Notes: generated by a model not told the origin, from the letters alone. A stretch of 64,000 nucleotides of DNA from Ecdyonurus torrentis (GCA_949318235.1 OX439133.1:3338597-3402596), one strand, 5' to 3'. Numbered from the stretch's first letter, positions 44,952 through 59,185 are shown. Program-made: numbers and translations.

Positions 44952-46741
44952 AACCCTTTATTAGTCGCAGTAGTTATATAACATGTAAGTATATAAATTC
45001 ATTAACTTAAAATTAAAAAAAATAAATAATAATAATAATAATAAGAATTTTATTGTATAATGTACTTAAATTAATTAAATATAAAAATAAAAATTATTAT
45101 ATAATTATCAAGTAATATCTATATTTAGCTTTTAATAAAATTTAACTTTGGTGTAATAGCTTAGTGCAGAGCAATTATGAAGCAATGATATAGAAAGGAT
45201 TGGTGATAAGAAAGTAAATTATTATTAAGAGTTATTGAAACAGATTGAGTTCGATAACCTCGCTGATATCTCATAATTATACTGAACGGTCTACACATTT
45301 AAAATTTACAAGAAGAAAGAGTGAAATTTAAAATTGTACTTGGAAATTATTTGGTGTGATGCGATTGAAAAGCTAATTACTCTATTACTTATCCTTTCTG
45401 GTCCTATCGCGGGACCAAGTTTTTAGCGTTTGTTATTGTTATTGTAAAAATCTTAAGGTAATGAGGATAGAAATATTTAAAAAAATTTAATGAGATATAA
45501 AGTTTTTTATTCTTGTAGATAGATTAAAGAGTTTTACATCTTCGATAACCTAATAATAAGTTACACAAAATTAATATCGTAATCGTATTTTATTCTTACA
45601 TGTAAAAAGATTGCAGAGTTGTTTCAGTTATGCTGTACACCTTTCAACTTTTCAACTTACAACTTTACAACTTACAACTTACAAACTTTTCAACTTTTCA
45701 CCATATAGTAAAGAAATAAAACTTCACTGCAAGGGCACTCCATGCAAAAAAGTAAAGCAGTAACAAAATACAATAACAATACACAAAACATTATAGCAAA
45801 ATAATATGTTGCAGAAACGTGTAATCTACGCGCGTCTATAAAGTAATATTTTAGTATTGGTCATACATAACTACAGAATATAATTTGCGAGATTTTTTTC
45901 CATCTTATCACTCACTGATTGTGCTCTTTAAAGTCATTCCGTATTTCAGCTTTTTTTTTTTTTTTTCTTCTTTTCTTTTTCTTTTAGCATTTGTTTTAAA
46001 GCGATTCAAGGTATCAAAACAACGGTGATAATTTTACATTGCAGTGAAGCATATCCCACAATTATGCGGTTTTATTCTACGTCTCGGAAATTATTGACGT
46101 TTTGAATATTGCAGAAATATGAACAGATTTCTTTACAAAAATATATTCTTAAAAAAACTGAAAATAAAATTTAAAATATTGAGTTTTAAAGGCAGCAAAA
46201 TTTGACATTATACATATAGTGGGTGTATGAGGATAAGAGGAATTCAAATTAGTAAAATATAATTTTGGAAAAAAAAAAAAAAAAAAAAAAAAATTAAAAA
46301 GCCCATATGTTTATTTGGATAAAAAATTCCTTATCTAACAGTCGTTGGTATAAATTTTTTATCACCTGTTACCAGTTATTTACTAATTACATTAAAAATC
46401 TACAACATTTCAATTATAAAGATACCTATATATCCTTCTATATGACCCTTTTAAAATTTACCACTAAATCAAAGTCGTACGATCTGGTTTATCTTATCTT
46501 TCGTAATTTCAGATTTTAATAAATATCAGGATTTTTTGTTCAATGCTCAATGCGTAAGTGAATTAATGTAACTTAAGTTCATAAAAACGGAGGAAGCACT
46601 TAATATATAATTTAAGATGTATCATTCAAATAATTTCTTACCTAAATAATAATTACTTTTAATTAAATAATAATAACTTGCTGCGAACGTTTGATTTGAT
46701 GTACCACCTGAATTTCTAATTCACCTATCATTTATATAAGA
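44952..46741. other. AT-rich sequence; no gene seen
   Basis: A short tandem array of CAACTTTTCAACTTACAAC-type units lies at about 45649-45702. A T run is at about 45953-45966 and an A run at about 46269-46292. The 70-codon open frame at 46307-46519 has no recognisable motif. Confidence 0.5.
45649..45702 (+). repeat. Short tandem repeat of CAACTT words
   Basis: CAACTTTTCAACTTACAACT followed by TTACAACTTACAACTTAC and CAACTTTTCAACTTTTCACC. Units are 9-11 bases and imperfect. Confidence 0.75.
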
Positions 46742-47165
46742 TTATATAATCTTTGGTCTACCTGGCTAGCTACTTCACCTGTAGTTATCATTTTTATATA
46801 AGATTTACCTTTGTACTACCTGTCTTGCCACTTTGCCTGTTATTATCTTTTCATAACTTTATTTACCTATGTACTATACCTGACTAGCTACTTCACCTAT
46901 AGTTATCAATTATCATTTTTATATAAGATTTACCTTTGTACTACCTGGCTTGCCACTTCACCTGTAATTATATTTTCATAACATTATTTACCTTTGTACT
47001 ATACCTGGCTAGCTACTTCACCTATAGTTATCATTTTTATATAAGATTTACCTTTGTACTACCTGGCTAGCTACTTCACCTGTAATTATCTTTTCATAAC
47101 TTTATTTACCTTTGTACTATACCTGGCTAGCTACTTCACGTGTAGTTATCATTTTTATAAAATAT
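46742..47165 (-). repeat. Minisatellite array 2, inverted copy of array 1 with two alternating unit types
   Basis: Units read TACCTGGCTAGCTACTTCAC, CTGTAGTTATCATTTTTATA, TAAGATTTACCTTTGTAC. These are the reverse complement of array 1. Type 1 units have ATCATTTTTATATAAGATTT; type 2 have ATCTTTTCATAACTTTATTT. They alternate over about seven units, a two-unit higher-order repeat that array 1 lacks. Confidence 0.92.
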
Positions 47166-47659
47166 TCAATTTCCTTTGAATATTTGTTTTGCGGGATATA
47201 AATATAACGTAGAATTATTGTGTTCCTCTTCTGCCTATTTCCACCCAAAGTCGATTCCCCTTTTCGTTAAATAATTTTCATGTTTTTTGATCATGACTTC
47301 ACCCAGAGAAAACGATGTAATTACATAAACTTTTTCTCCGTGTAGATATTTCACAGTGCAGTCTGGTATTCGTTGTTATCGTGCACTCTAAGTCAATGTG
47401 TACTTTATATTTAGCTATATTTACTTTACTGATAGTATAACTCTCATATCACGTAACCTCGACATCTCTTCTATATCTGTACATTTATAAATATTTATTG
47501 AACAATAAGGAAAACTTTACTCTTCGAACAATTAGGGGATTTACTTGTATTATAAATTTTGAGAATAATAAGGATATCTTTTCGCTAATTTAAAAGATTG
47601 CACATGTCAATTCTGGAATTATTTGGTAAAGAATTAGAGGGAATTATAGAGAAGTAACT

Positions 47660-47710
<51 letters not shown>

Positions 47711-47789
47711 GCATATACCCGATACATTATTGCCAAAACGAAATAGGATTTTATTTCAACCGTAAGCAGCTCTTTTTCTATGCATTTAT
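47166..47789. other. AT-rich sequence with (CT)n; no gene seen
   Basis: (CT)n at about 47662-47708. Nothing else recognised. Confidence 0.5.
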
Positions 47790-48118
47790 GGGAGTAGGGG
47801 ACCGACGTTGGCCATTAGACTCAAACTTTTAACGTCACAAAAAGCTGAAATTTTGCACAATGATACTTCAGCTTGAGACAATTTTAAATATATAAAAATT
47901 TTAGAGGTCACCGTGCAAATTAATTTTATATGACTTTTTGAAATTTTAAGCCCATAAGGCCCAATGTTAATTTCAGTAATTTTTTGCTTATTTTCGGGAC
48001 GGTTAAACGTCTTGAAATTTTTATCACGGCTAGGTATGACCCTTAGCTAGACAATGAAACCAAATTTAGACCCAAAACACTTCTAGTTTTTGAGATATAA
48101 GGTCAGTACCCTACTCCC
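47790..48118 (-). mobile_element. Fam-G element, copy 4 (GGGAGTAGGGGACC subfamily, reverse)
   Basis: Left end GGGAGTAGGGGACCGACGTT; right end AGTACCCTACTCCC followed by TTAA (48119-48122). The left flank is TTAT, a decayed TTAA. The interior, CCCATAAGGCCCAATGTTAA and TTTTTGAGATATAAGGTC, matches 54603-54933 in reverse and, less closely, the other Fam-G copies. Confidence 0.87.
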
Positions 48119-48124
48119 TTAATT

Positions 48125-48235
48125 AATTTATAGGAATATAATTTAACACGTATTAACTTCAATACTATATTGATTGTTTTTGTGTGTTTATCTGAGGTAA
48201 ACTATTGGAGAAAAATCTTTTTCGTAATGGGTAGT
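48125..48235 (+). mobile_element. Fam-N element, copy 2 (partial)
   Basis: TAGGAATATAATTTAACACG, TATTAACTTCAATACTATAT and GAGAAAAATCTTTTTCG align with 42850-42950. The GGATGCACCCC ends are lost. It starts directly after the TTAA of the Fam-G copy, which may have removed its left end. Confidence 0.6.
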
Positions 48236-48740
48236 TTTTCTTTTTATCGGCAATTTTAAGTCATTTATCAAAATTTATCCTTATCCTATTTTGAGTTATG
48301 ACATTTCTTTAAATTGCAGTGATACCTGTTACCTCACTTAGCAACACTGATCATAGTGATCATTATTCGTATTTATCTTGTAACTGTAATGTACAGAAGC
48401 ATCATTTAACATAAATTTTAAGCAGTAGTACGAAGTCCTATTCGTAGTGTAACATTAGTAAATTGAACCAATAATGTGCATAACAAAGAATTATATTTAT
48501 TAACATTTAATTTATAAATAATAATAATTATGAGAATAAGATGGTATAACTAAAAATATTAACAATATTATAAGTAAATAGTTTTTAAATAAATATTAAA
48601 ATATTAAAAAAGAAAAAATAAATTAACTTATTGTAAATAAATTGTAACATAAAAATAATATTTTAAACATTGTTTATTTAAATTATTTTTTAATTTTTAT
48701 ATTATCTTTATTATTCATAATACTTTTTTAACCGTTTCTG
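48236..48740. other. AT-rich sequence; no gene seen
   Basis: Nothing recognised. Confidence 0.45.
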
Positions 48741-49048
48741 TATAAATGGTGTATGTATTCATATTAAAGTAGACGCCATGATGGATCACTCAATAAATAA
48801 CATGGGTGGCATAGTAAAAAGACTCATTTTGCCATATTAAAGTTACAAAGCAATATTTTTTAGAGCATTGATGTTGTTAATAGGTTGAATTAGTATCTCA
48901 AGTATATTGTATGTGAGAAAAATATTAAAAAACTAAGCGATTTCTCCAAGAAAATAGGCAATAACGAATTTTGTCTTATGCTGAGCAATGTTATTCATTA
49001 CTCCAGAATGGCGTTAAAGTATATTTTAGCATGACGTCACACCCTATA
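48741..49048 (-). mobile_element. Fam-A MITE, copy 12 (reverse, full length)
   Basis: AATGGTGTATGTATTCATAT, AGTAGACGCCATGATGGATC, TAACATGGGTGGCATAG, GCATTGATGTTGTTAATAGG, ATGCTGAGCAATGTTATTCA and AGCATGACGTCACACCCTAT show the complete family in reverse, from right end to left end. Confidence 0.86.
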
Positions 49049-49097
49049 TTTTACTTTGAGATCTGTTTGATTTTAATCTAAACTATCGAGTATTTAC

Positions 49098-49414
49098 AAT
49101 AGCTCGTTCTGTAAAGTGAATCTCAATAACAGTGATTGGCTGACCAACAAAATAAGACACATTCATTGGTTGATCTTGTTTTTTGAGCTGATAAAAGTGA
49201 GTCGCATATTGAGATTGGAACTTTTTTTTGGGAAGTTTCTTTCATTCTTATCAAGTTCAAAGTTGTAAAAGAAGAAATAACAATGATCGACCATATGTAT
49301 AAACGTAGTAAACAGGTAACAACGTCATAACCAGCTGTTTTTAACAAAGGAACATTTTCGAAGCTGGCTCAATATTTGTGTGTACTGTGTGTGTAGTCTA
49401 TAGAACGAGCTATT
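49098..49414. mobile_element. Single-copy MITE-like element with AATAGCTCGTTCT ends
   Basis: AATAGCTCGTTCTGTA at 49098 is mirrored by TATAGAACGAGCTATT ending at 49414, about 16 bases with one mismatch. About 317 bp, without a convincing frame. No other copy in the window, and no clear target duplication. Confidence 0.65.
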
Positions 49415-50189
49415 ATCCTCATGCCTCACATATATTTATTTATTATACTTCTACTATTTTTGTATCAACATTGCAACTTATATTATACTTTGTTTTAGTA
49501 AGGCTGTAGTTTCAACCTACTCAACTTGGAATCTCAAACTTAAAATGAAGTTTAAACTTTCTTATAATAAAATTGATGAAGATTTAAATATATTAAAAAT
49601 TTATTTATACATATTAGAAGTTCTAGATTTGTAATTTTACTAATAAAAATATTTACAAGTTAATAAATAATTTTTAGAAATTATAACAAGAAGACTAATT
49701 TAATTTTATAAAGTAAACAGCAAATAAATTTTAAAGTTTAATTAATTATAATAAATAAAAATGTATGTTAGTATTTTTTTATATTATTTTATGTTAATGA
49801 TTTATAATTTTTTTCTTTATTTTTTCCACCTTTTCTGTATACTTGCGTTTAAAGAATTGTGCATGGAATTATGAAAAAACGTGTCTCTAAAAGTTCACTC
49901 TAAATTATACGTTTGCTACGATCTTGAAAATACTTTTGTTAGATATAATTTTGTCTACGTGTGTCTGCATCAAAGAAACGTCGCCAAGTTGGATTTTATC
50001 ATTTGTATTTCTTTGCCAAAGTCGCGGCTAAATAAGATCTGTAAAGTTTAGATGAGGACATCAGATTTTGTAATTTTTTTTGAGGTTACATACTATCAGT
50101 TATTTTGATAATATATTTTTATACTTTATTTTAGGTTCCATTGGATAATACTTTTGAACGTGGGAATAAAAATTTACCTCAAGGTTTTT
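49415..50189. other. AT-rich sequence; no gene seen
   Basis: Nothing recognised. Confidence 0.5.
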
Positions 50190-50193
50190 TTAA

Positions 50194-50534
50194 AGCCATA
50201 GACCACATAAAACAACATGTGCTTTTTAATGAATAAACACGAAAATGGAATCTTCAAAACTGATAACAATTTTTATCAGAATAATAATGTAGCCCCATGA
50301 GAGAACTTGAAAATACTGTAAAGTATGCAATTTATGCGTAAAAATTTATGTTTATGACGTCAGAAACATGCAAAAAATAGTATGAAAATGTTGTGTGGGT
50401 TGCATAAATCTAATTTTCTGATCACTGCTAGGGGGCTACTATTTGGTTTTGAGACAAACTAAAGTTACTTATGTAAATCCCATCAAGTGTTTTGTGATAT
50501 AAATGCTTTTTTTTTTCTCTGGTCTATATTTCCT
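50194..50534 (+). mobile_element. Fam-D MITE, copy 2 (TTAA target)
   Basis: TTAA at 50190-50193 and 50535-50538. Left end AGCCATAGACCACATAAAAC; right end GGTCTATATTTCCT. The interior TTTATGACGTCAGAAACATG, TTCTGATCACTGCTAG and CCCATCAAGTGTTTTGTGAT matches copy 1 closely. Confidence 0.9.
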
Positions 50535-50739
50535 TTAATACTTTTTTTTTTTTTTTAATAATAAATTTTGAGTCTCATTATATGAGCTATAACAAAATGT
50601 GGAGAAAACTACAATACATCAAACAAATTCTTATAGATTAAAGGTGTTTTAACTGAAATTTGCACTAATGAATGATTAGTGAGCACGAACAATATATCTG
50701 CACATTAATAATTAAAAGGGAACTCCAATTATGTGGAAT

Positions 50740-52959
<2,220 letters not shown>

Positions 52960-52969
52960 TGTTTAATTA

Positions 52970-53019
52970 TTTTATTTATTTGTATGTTCATTTATTTATT
53001 TACTTATTTAATTACATAT

Positions 53020-53102
<83 letters not shown>

Positions 53103-53153
53103 TCTATCTATTTATTTATTTACTTAATTATTTATCTATTTATTTATTTACTT

Positions 53154-53214
<61 letters not shown>

Positions 53215-53215
53215 T
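52970..53215. repeat. (TTTA)n array with TTAC/TATC variants
   Basis: About 245 bases of TTTA units with scattered variants in the middle (TATCTATC, TTACTTAATTAT). The open frames of LFIY repeats are artefacts. Confidence 0.96.
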
Positions 53216-54598
53216 GAAATGTAAAGCCTCAAGATCAAGTAATCATTAACTATTCACTATTGTTATAAATTAATAATTATAATAATGTAAACTTAAGCTT
53301 GTAAAATTATAAACTGAAATTTTATTTTTTATAAAAATGTATTTACGATATGAAAGACTTTTTTTTTTGTCTTGTTTCGATCTTTTGCGATCATAAATTC
53401 AAATAAAACTGATGTAAACATGTTCAAAAAATAATAATAATAATAAAATAATAGCAAATATAACAAAAAGAATTAAATTATAAAAGATCGATACATTAAT
53501 ATGTAATATTTAATAATATGCAAAAGTGCATTAAAAAAAAACTCGGTATCAAGGGTATACTTCTAGCCTTCTAAATAATATCTTATTCTTTAAAAAGAAA
53601 AAAAAGTGTTATATAGGAGATCCATGTTTTAATGTTTTGTTTTTGAGACAAATATATTAGTTTGGGTGGTATAGGGATTCTTTAAGCTTTAAATTTATTA
53701 TTTTTTTTTTTCCTGCTCTCTTCAACACTCAAAATGGTCTGTAGTATTTCTTCGTTTAAAACTTCTATTTCTAATTGCATTTTTTTTTAATTTTTTTTTT
53801 TTTTTTTTAATAATGGTCTTTCAATGTTTAAGGATTATAGGATTTAGAAGTACTTTGCACAATTATTAAAGTCTAGAAATTAAAATTAAGTTGTATTAGG
53901 TATTTCTAATTTAAGGAAACATATTTGCTAAATAATGCATTATACTTTTGCAGAAAACTGTATTTTTAAATTTTATTATTTTCTTATAAATTAGCATTGT
54001 ATGAATAAAAAGCGATAAACATCAATCAGATATTTCTAAGTCCAAATCTACATTAGTAGAACCGTTAAAATTGCAATTTTAAATAAAACTAATATCAATT
54101 TACCAAAATTTGGTCAATATTTGAGTGTAAAATGCTAATAATAAACACACTTTAACCTTGGTTCTTATCATCAAAAACTTTATTATATTTCGCTCTGTAT
54201 AGAAAAACACGCACAAAAATCATTTGTAAGCCTTCTCATGATCTGAGCTCACCGCCCCCGCCCTCAAATATTGGATTGAAGTCGCTTCGTCAGGGAAGCA
54301 AAACATCGATTTTTAGATATAGAAATAGTTGCACGTGACTTTGTGTATAGTGATTTTGTAGTAGTGGGGAGAGAGAGAGAGAGAGATAGACTAAGAGCAT
54401 TTAAATTACTTAATTAAAGATACCTACTGTATATGAAAATTCTTTTTTTTTTTTTTTTTTTTTTTTAAGGGTTTTCTATTTATTTTTTTAATTTATCGTT
54501 AAAATATTTATGTGGTTAATGGACTGAAAAAGTGAGAATATAAAGCAGTACTGACAAGTGAGGTGACTGTAGCCACATTTTCAAATATTATTTACGCC
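53216..54598. other. AT-rich sequence; no gene seen
   Basis: T runs near 53790 and 54448-54466; (GA)n at about 54367-54386. A GC-richer patch is at about 54235-54300 (CACCGCCCCCGCCCTC). No gene recognised. Confidence 0.5.
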
Positions 54599-54602
54599 TT
54601 AA

Positions 54603-54933
54603 GGGAGTAGGGTACCAACCTTATATCTCAAAAACTAGAAGTGTTTTGGGTCTAAATTTGTTGTCATTGTGTAGCTAACGGTCACACGTAGCCGTGATAA
54701 AAATTTCAGGATGTTTGACCGTCCCGAAAAAAAGAAAAAATTTATTGAAATTAACATTGGGCCTTATGGACTTTAAATTTCAAAAAATCATATAAAACTA
54801 ATTTGCACGGTGACCCCCCAAAATTTGTATATATTTGAAATTGTCTCAAGCTGAAGCTGCATTGTTCAAAATTTCAGATTTTTTTTGACGAGAAAAGTTT
54901 GAGTCTAATGGCCGACGTCGGTCCCCTACTCCG
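54603..54933 (+). mobile_element. Fam-G element, copy 5 (GGGAGTAGGG subfamily, TTAA on both sides)
   Basis: TTAA at 54599-54602 and 54934-54937. Left end GGGAGTAGGGTACCAACCTT; right end GACGTCGGTCCCCTACTCCG. Interior: AACTAGAAGTGTTTTGGGTC, ATTGAAATTAACATTGGGCC, TTGCACGGTGACCCCCC. Complete, non-coding; it pairs with the reverse copy at 47790. Confidence 0.92.
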
Positions 54934-54937
54934 TTAA

Positions 54938-55103
54938 CTAATGCTCATAGAAACGTTAAAAAAAAAAAAAAAAAAAACTATTTAATTAAAGTTTGATTTT
55001 TGCACTATCTTTGTTGTTTTTTCACGTTTTATGAGTTTGACAGATCGAGTATATAAATATAGTTTTCAAAAGCTAGCTTAAGTCATCCCACAACGGTGGA
55101 AGC
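54938..55103. other. Intervening sequence with A run
   Basis: A run at about 54959-54977. Nothing recognised. Confidence 0.45.
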
Positions 55104-55222
55104 TATAGGGTGCATGTATCCGCATGACGTCATATTTAATGCGCTTGGAGGCCATACTGGAGTAGTGAGTAACATTGCTCATGTTATGAGTATGCACGTG
55201 ATTTGACGCCGTCAAAGTACAT
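55104..55222 (+). mobile_element. Fam-A MITE, copy 13 (internally deleted)
   Basis: TATAGGGTGCATGTATCCGC, TGACGTCATATTTAATGCGC and GTAGTGAGTAACATTGCTC are followed at once by CATGTTATGAGTATGCACG and TTTGACGCCGTCAAAGTA, which looks like the right end. The whole middle is missing. Confidence 0.68.
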
Positions 55223-55844
55223 TTCGTATTCAATCTAAAAAAATTTCATTCAGGTGAAAATAAACGTTTTAAATACATTAATTTCTACAATCCAACTGGT
55301 GAGAACACTAACTGATTAACTCTTTAACAGAAAATCTGATCTGATATTTATATCATTAGAAATTACAATGTATAATTGATGAAAAATCTATTTCAATTTA
55401 TTTTAATTTTTTTATATATTTTTTTAAATAATTGCAAATAAAAATACTATATTTTAATAATAGTAAATAAAAATACTAATTAAAATTTTTTTAAATATAT
55501 GGTATTTAATATTTTATAATTTTTTTATTGTAAACTTTGTCAAGTATCATCGCACTATAATACTGTAGTAATAAAAGAATTGACATATACCTGTTTTTTC
55601 TTTATTTATATCAAACAAAAGAAACTAATTTTTTGAAATGCAATTTAATGAATTAAAAAAAAATTTTTTTTTTGAAAGAATTATAATAATATTTTTAATT
55701 AAAAAAAGTTTCTATAATTTGACTTAATAATTGGAGTTGAAATTTGTATTTTCACATTTTATCTTTTAAGTGTAAGAACATAATATTTACTAGTGTTTGC
55801 ATGTGTTAGACATATATTATAACCAAACTTTTAAGGGTTGCCTT
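55223..55844. other. AT-rich sequence; no gene seen
   Basis: Nothing recognised. Confidence 0.45.
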
Positions 55845-56185
55845 GAGGTTTGATAGAAAAAAAAAGAAAAAAAAAAAAAAAAAAAAAAAAAACTTCGAAA
55901 CTTTATGATGCCATTTGAAAGTGAATATATAGTAACATGCTACCTAGGATATTTTTTTTAGAACCCTTGACTATTAGATAAAATAATTATTGAAATTAAC
56001 ATGGGCTGTTATGAGGCTAAAACTTCAAAAAATTATAATTTTAAATCTAGTATTGTGACTTCCTAAATTTTTTTTTACATTTATGACGATATTATCCTAT
56101 GTAACACTGAGAAAATTTCTTTCTTTTAAATTTTATAGCATAAAGCTGTAGAGTCAAATCCCGCAGAACCTCTTTTCTAGCCTTA
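55845..56185 (+). mobile_element. Fam-G element, copy 6 (GGGTTG subfamily)
   Basis: TTAA at 55841-55844, then GGGTTGCCTTGAGGTTTGAT and an A run. It continues ATGATGCCATTTGAAAGTGA, ATTGAAATTAACATGGGCTG, GAGGCTAAAACTTC and GAGTCAAATCCCGCAG. The right terminus is decayed. Confidence 0.82.
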
Positions 56186-56534
56186 TTTATTTTATATTCC
56201 AGATATCAGCCAGTTACTTGATAAGTACCAATTTCTTATATTATCAAATCATTTATCATTTGTTTAAATATAATAAGAAATGAACTTATCACATATTCAG
56301 AGACAAAATAGATTTATTTCAACCATAAACAGATAATCAAGATTGTATTTTATTTATAACTTTTTTGTTATATAATTTTAAATTTTGTAAATACTTTTAA
56401 ATAAAACTATTTAATTAAATATTTTTAATGTTATTAAAATATTTCTTACATATAAATATTTTATAATTATTGTTAAAAAATTGTAATATTTTAACGTGAT
56501 GTAAAAAAAATGATAATATTTATAATTTTTACAC
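56186..56534. other. AT-rich sequence; no gene seen
   Basis: Nothing recognised. Confidence 0.45.
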
Positions 56535-56844
56535 TATAAGAGTTGCATAAGCTTGACGTCATATTTAGTGCGCTTGGACGCCATACTGGAGTAATAAATA
56601 ACATTGCTCAGCATAGGACAAACATCGTTTTTGACTATTTTCTTTGAAAAATTGATTAAATTTTTGTTCTAATTATTTTTTGCACATACTTGAGATATTA
56701 ATTCAACCTGTTAACAACATTAATGCTCTCAAAAATATTGCCTTATAATTTTTAACTTGAAAAATGAGACAATTTCCTATAAAGCCCATGTTATTGAGTG
56801 ATCCAACATGGCGTCGACTTTGACATGAATGCATACACACTATA
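56535..56844 (+). mobile_element. Fam-A MITE, copy 14 (full length)
   Basis: TATAAGAGTTGCATAAGCTT, GACGTCATATTTAGTGCGCT, TGGACGCCATACTGGAGTAA, CTCAGCATAGGACAAACAT, CTGTTAACAACATTAATGCT, AACATGGCGTCGACTTTGAC and ATGAATGCATACACACTATA. Confidence 0.87.
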
Positions 56845-56939
56845 TAAAGAGATACACATACATTTAACGTTTCATAAATATTTATCTCGCATTCCGTAAT
56901 TACAGAGTGTAATGATAAGAGCATCTAGCCATGAATCGA

Positions 56940-57130
56940 GCTAGGTTAATTTATAATAATTATACTAGTTAATTTTTAGCAGAATTTGTTCAATACAGCA
57001 TAATCTATATTAGCATAATCAGTATTTTATAATTTATAGCAACTATGCAACAAAGCATATAATAATATGTCATTGATTCTAAATTATTATTAATTATAAT
57101 ATAATAATAAAAATACAGTATAAACTATAC
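56940..57130 (+). mobile_element. Fam-K element, copy 5
   Basis: TAATAATTATACTAGTTAAT, CAGAATTTGTTCAATACAGC and ATAATCTATATTAGCATAAT; the right end is AATACAGTATAAACTATACA. Same word order as the copies at 392 and 34206. It leads directly into a Fam-C element. Confidence 0.5.
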
Positions 57131-57138
57131 ATAATATA

Positions 57139-57231
57139 GACCGGTTACACTCATATTTAAGAGCCAACATTTTGTTGGTCAGGAATACATAGGCCAGCGT
57201 AGGAAAAACGTCATTTTTATTTTTTTTAATT

Positions 57232-57265
<34 letters not shown>

Positions 57266-57453
57266 TCAAACCTCAATCAAAGCCTTATTTCTAGCTCCTA
57301 ATAAGTTCGAAGAATTTAAGAAAAATTTATTTAGTTGAAATAAACTCTTTTTATGTAAAAAAAAATTAGGAGAAATGATGTTTCCCCTATGCTGGACAAC
57401 GCATTACGCACCACAAACATGGCAACAAAGCGCAAGGATGTGCAAGGGGCCTA
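57139..57453 (+). mobile_element. Fam-C foldback MITE, copy 3
   Basis: TAGACCGGTTACACTCATAT, TTGTTGGTCAGGAATACATA and GGCCAGCGTAGGAAAAACGT on the left; GATGTTTCCCCTATGCTGGA, CAACGCATTACGCACCACAA and AGGATGTGCAAGGGGCCTAT on the right. An A run (about 57235-57262) expands the left inner part. The outermost ends (TATAG-CC) pair. Confidence 0.87.
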
Positions 57454-57907
57454 TATGCTTTCGGTATTTAAAAAAAATTAAACTACATTAATGGTTCTAT
57501 ATTTAAGAAAATACAATCAACCCCTAAAAGATTACTATTGTATTATTATTATTTTTTTTTTATTCAAATTGCCATGCACTATATTTTTCTTAGTAACAAA
57601 CGGCAGACAGGCTAGAAATAATAAAAGTTGATAATAAGATAGATATTGATGCCTAATACCAGCATGACAATAGAAATCAGCTGATACATTGTTACAGATG
57701 CACTTTGTTGGCTACTCATGTTTCTGAGAAAAAAGTGCAACGCGAGAGCAAGAGAGCGCATCAGGTATATATTATACAATTCAAAACAATCCATAAAGAT
57801 TCATGTTTTTATTTATAACGGACAATCAAGTTTACTTTTATATACCGTAAGATGAAACATGAATTTTATAGTTCATAATAATATTATACTCTCAATATTT
57901 TTCATTA
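57454..57907. other. AT-rich sequence; no gene seen
   Basis: Nothing recognised. Confidence 0.45.
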
Positions 57908-58180
57908 CTATACGCTGTGTGCGCATGACGTCATTCTGAATGCTCTTCCGAAGGACAAACGTAGTTTTTGTCTATTTTCTTTAAAAAACTAGCTACTTTT
58001 TAGTCATTACTATTTTTCTTGCATACTTGACAAACTAATTCAACTTGTTAACAGCATCAATGCTCTCAAAAATATAGCAAAGTATTTTTAAACTGCCAAA
58101 ATGTGTCATTTTCCTATACTGGCCAATGCTATTTAGTGCTCACTTATGACGTCGACTTGAACATGAATAAAACCAATGTA
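57908..58180 (+). mobile_element. Fam-A MITE, copy 15 (small deletion in left part)
   Basis: ACTATACGCTGTGTGCGCAT and GACGTCATTCTGAATGCTCT run straight into GAAGGACAAACGTAGTTTTT, skipping the CATACTGG...CTCAGCATA segment. AACTTGTTAACAGCATCAAT, TATTTAGTGCTCACTTATGA and CGTCGACTTGAACATGAAT complete the copy; the right tip is decayed. Confidence 0.84.
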
Positions 58181-58825
58181 GAGGGAAATGTCGGTGCATA
58201 TTATTTTTCATCAAATGCAAAAAAATGGGTCCAAAAATTTGTTTTATTAAGTGCATTGCATTTTCATTTTTTTTTATTAATATTTATTTATTATTAATGT
58301 TAATTTTTTCTTTTTTTCTTTTTGCAAACAAAAAATGATACAAATTATTTATTTTATCATCTACAGACTACAGACCAATAAAATTACACTGACTAATAAT
58401 AATTTTAATTATAATCAGTCACACATAAACACGTTGAAGAAACAATTATTTTTACAAGAAAACAATTTGATCAATGATCACTAAATCTGCAATAATAAAA
58501 TAAAAAATATAATAATAATTTAAAAATAATAATAAAAAAAACGCAATTTATGATTTTGTTTTGAGCATTACTATAAAAAACGATTGGCTTTAAGTTTTCA
58601 CGGTAATATTTCGAATAAAATTGATTATTTATTTTTTATTATGTTATAATAATTAGTTGCATGATTGCAAAAACACGCCAATCATAACCCAGTATGTAAA
58701 CTTACATGCCAATTAAAAGAATACTATTTATATTATTTTTTTTATTAGTATTTACTATTAAATATAACACATTAGAAGAAAATTTTAAAAATATGATATA
58801 TTACATCTAAAATAAAGATTATAAG
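58181..58825. other. AT-rich sequence; no gene seen
   Basis: Nothing recognised. Confidence 0.45.
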
Positions 58826-58829
58826 TTAA

Positions 58830-59131
58830 AGGCATAGAACACATTGAACAAATAACATGTCTAATATTCTAACATACTTTATCAACGTTGATTTGGCAGG
58901 AGTCATTGATTTCTAGTTTATTTTCTATTCACAAAACGGCAATTGCAGGTTTATGACGTCACAGCTCGCTCCCCTGCACGTGGACTAGTGAGCTGTACGT
59001 AACCCACAGAATAGAAAAGAAAGTATGAATAGAAAATAAATTAGAAATCAATTACTCCGACCAAATCAATGTTGATATTATAGTAAATTAGGATATTAGA
59101 CAAATCTTTTTGTTCAATGTGTTCTATGCCT
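58830..59131 (+). mobile_element. Fam-H foldback MITE, copy 3 (best preserved)
   Basis: TTAA at 58826-58829 and 59132-59135. Ends AGGCATAGAACACATTGAAC and TGTTCAATGTGTTCTATGCCT (as a 20-base window) are near-perfect inverted repeats. The inner arms (ATCAACGTTGATTTGGCAGG, AGTCATTGATTTCTAGTTTA and CCAAATCAATGTTGATATT) also pair. TGACGTCA at 58951. Non-coding. Confidence 0.92.
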
Positions 59132-59185
59132 TTAATATATTTGTATACGTAATACATACATACACATTATTTATGTTTCCCAATC

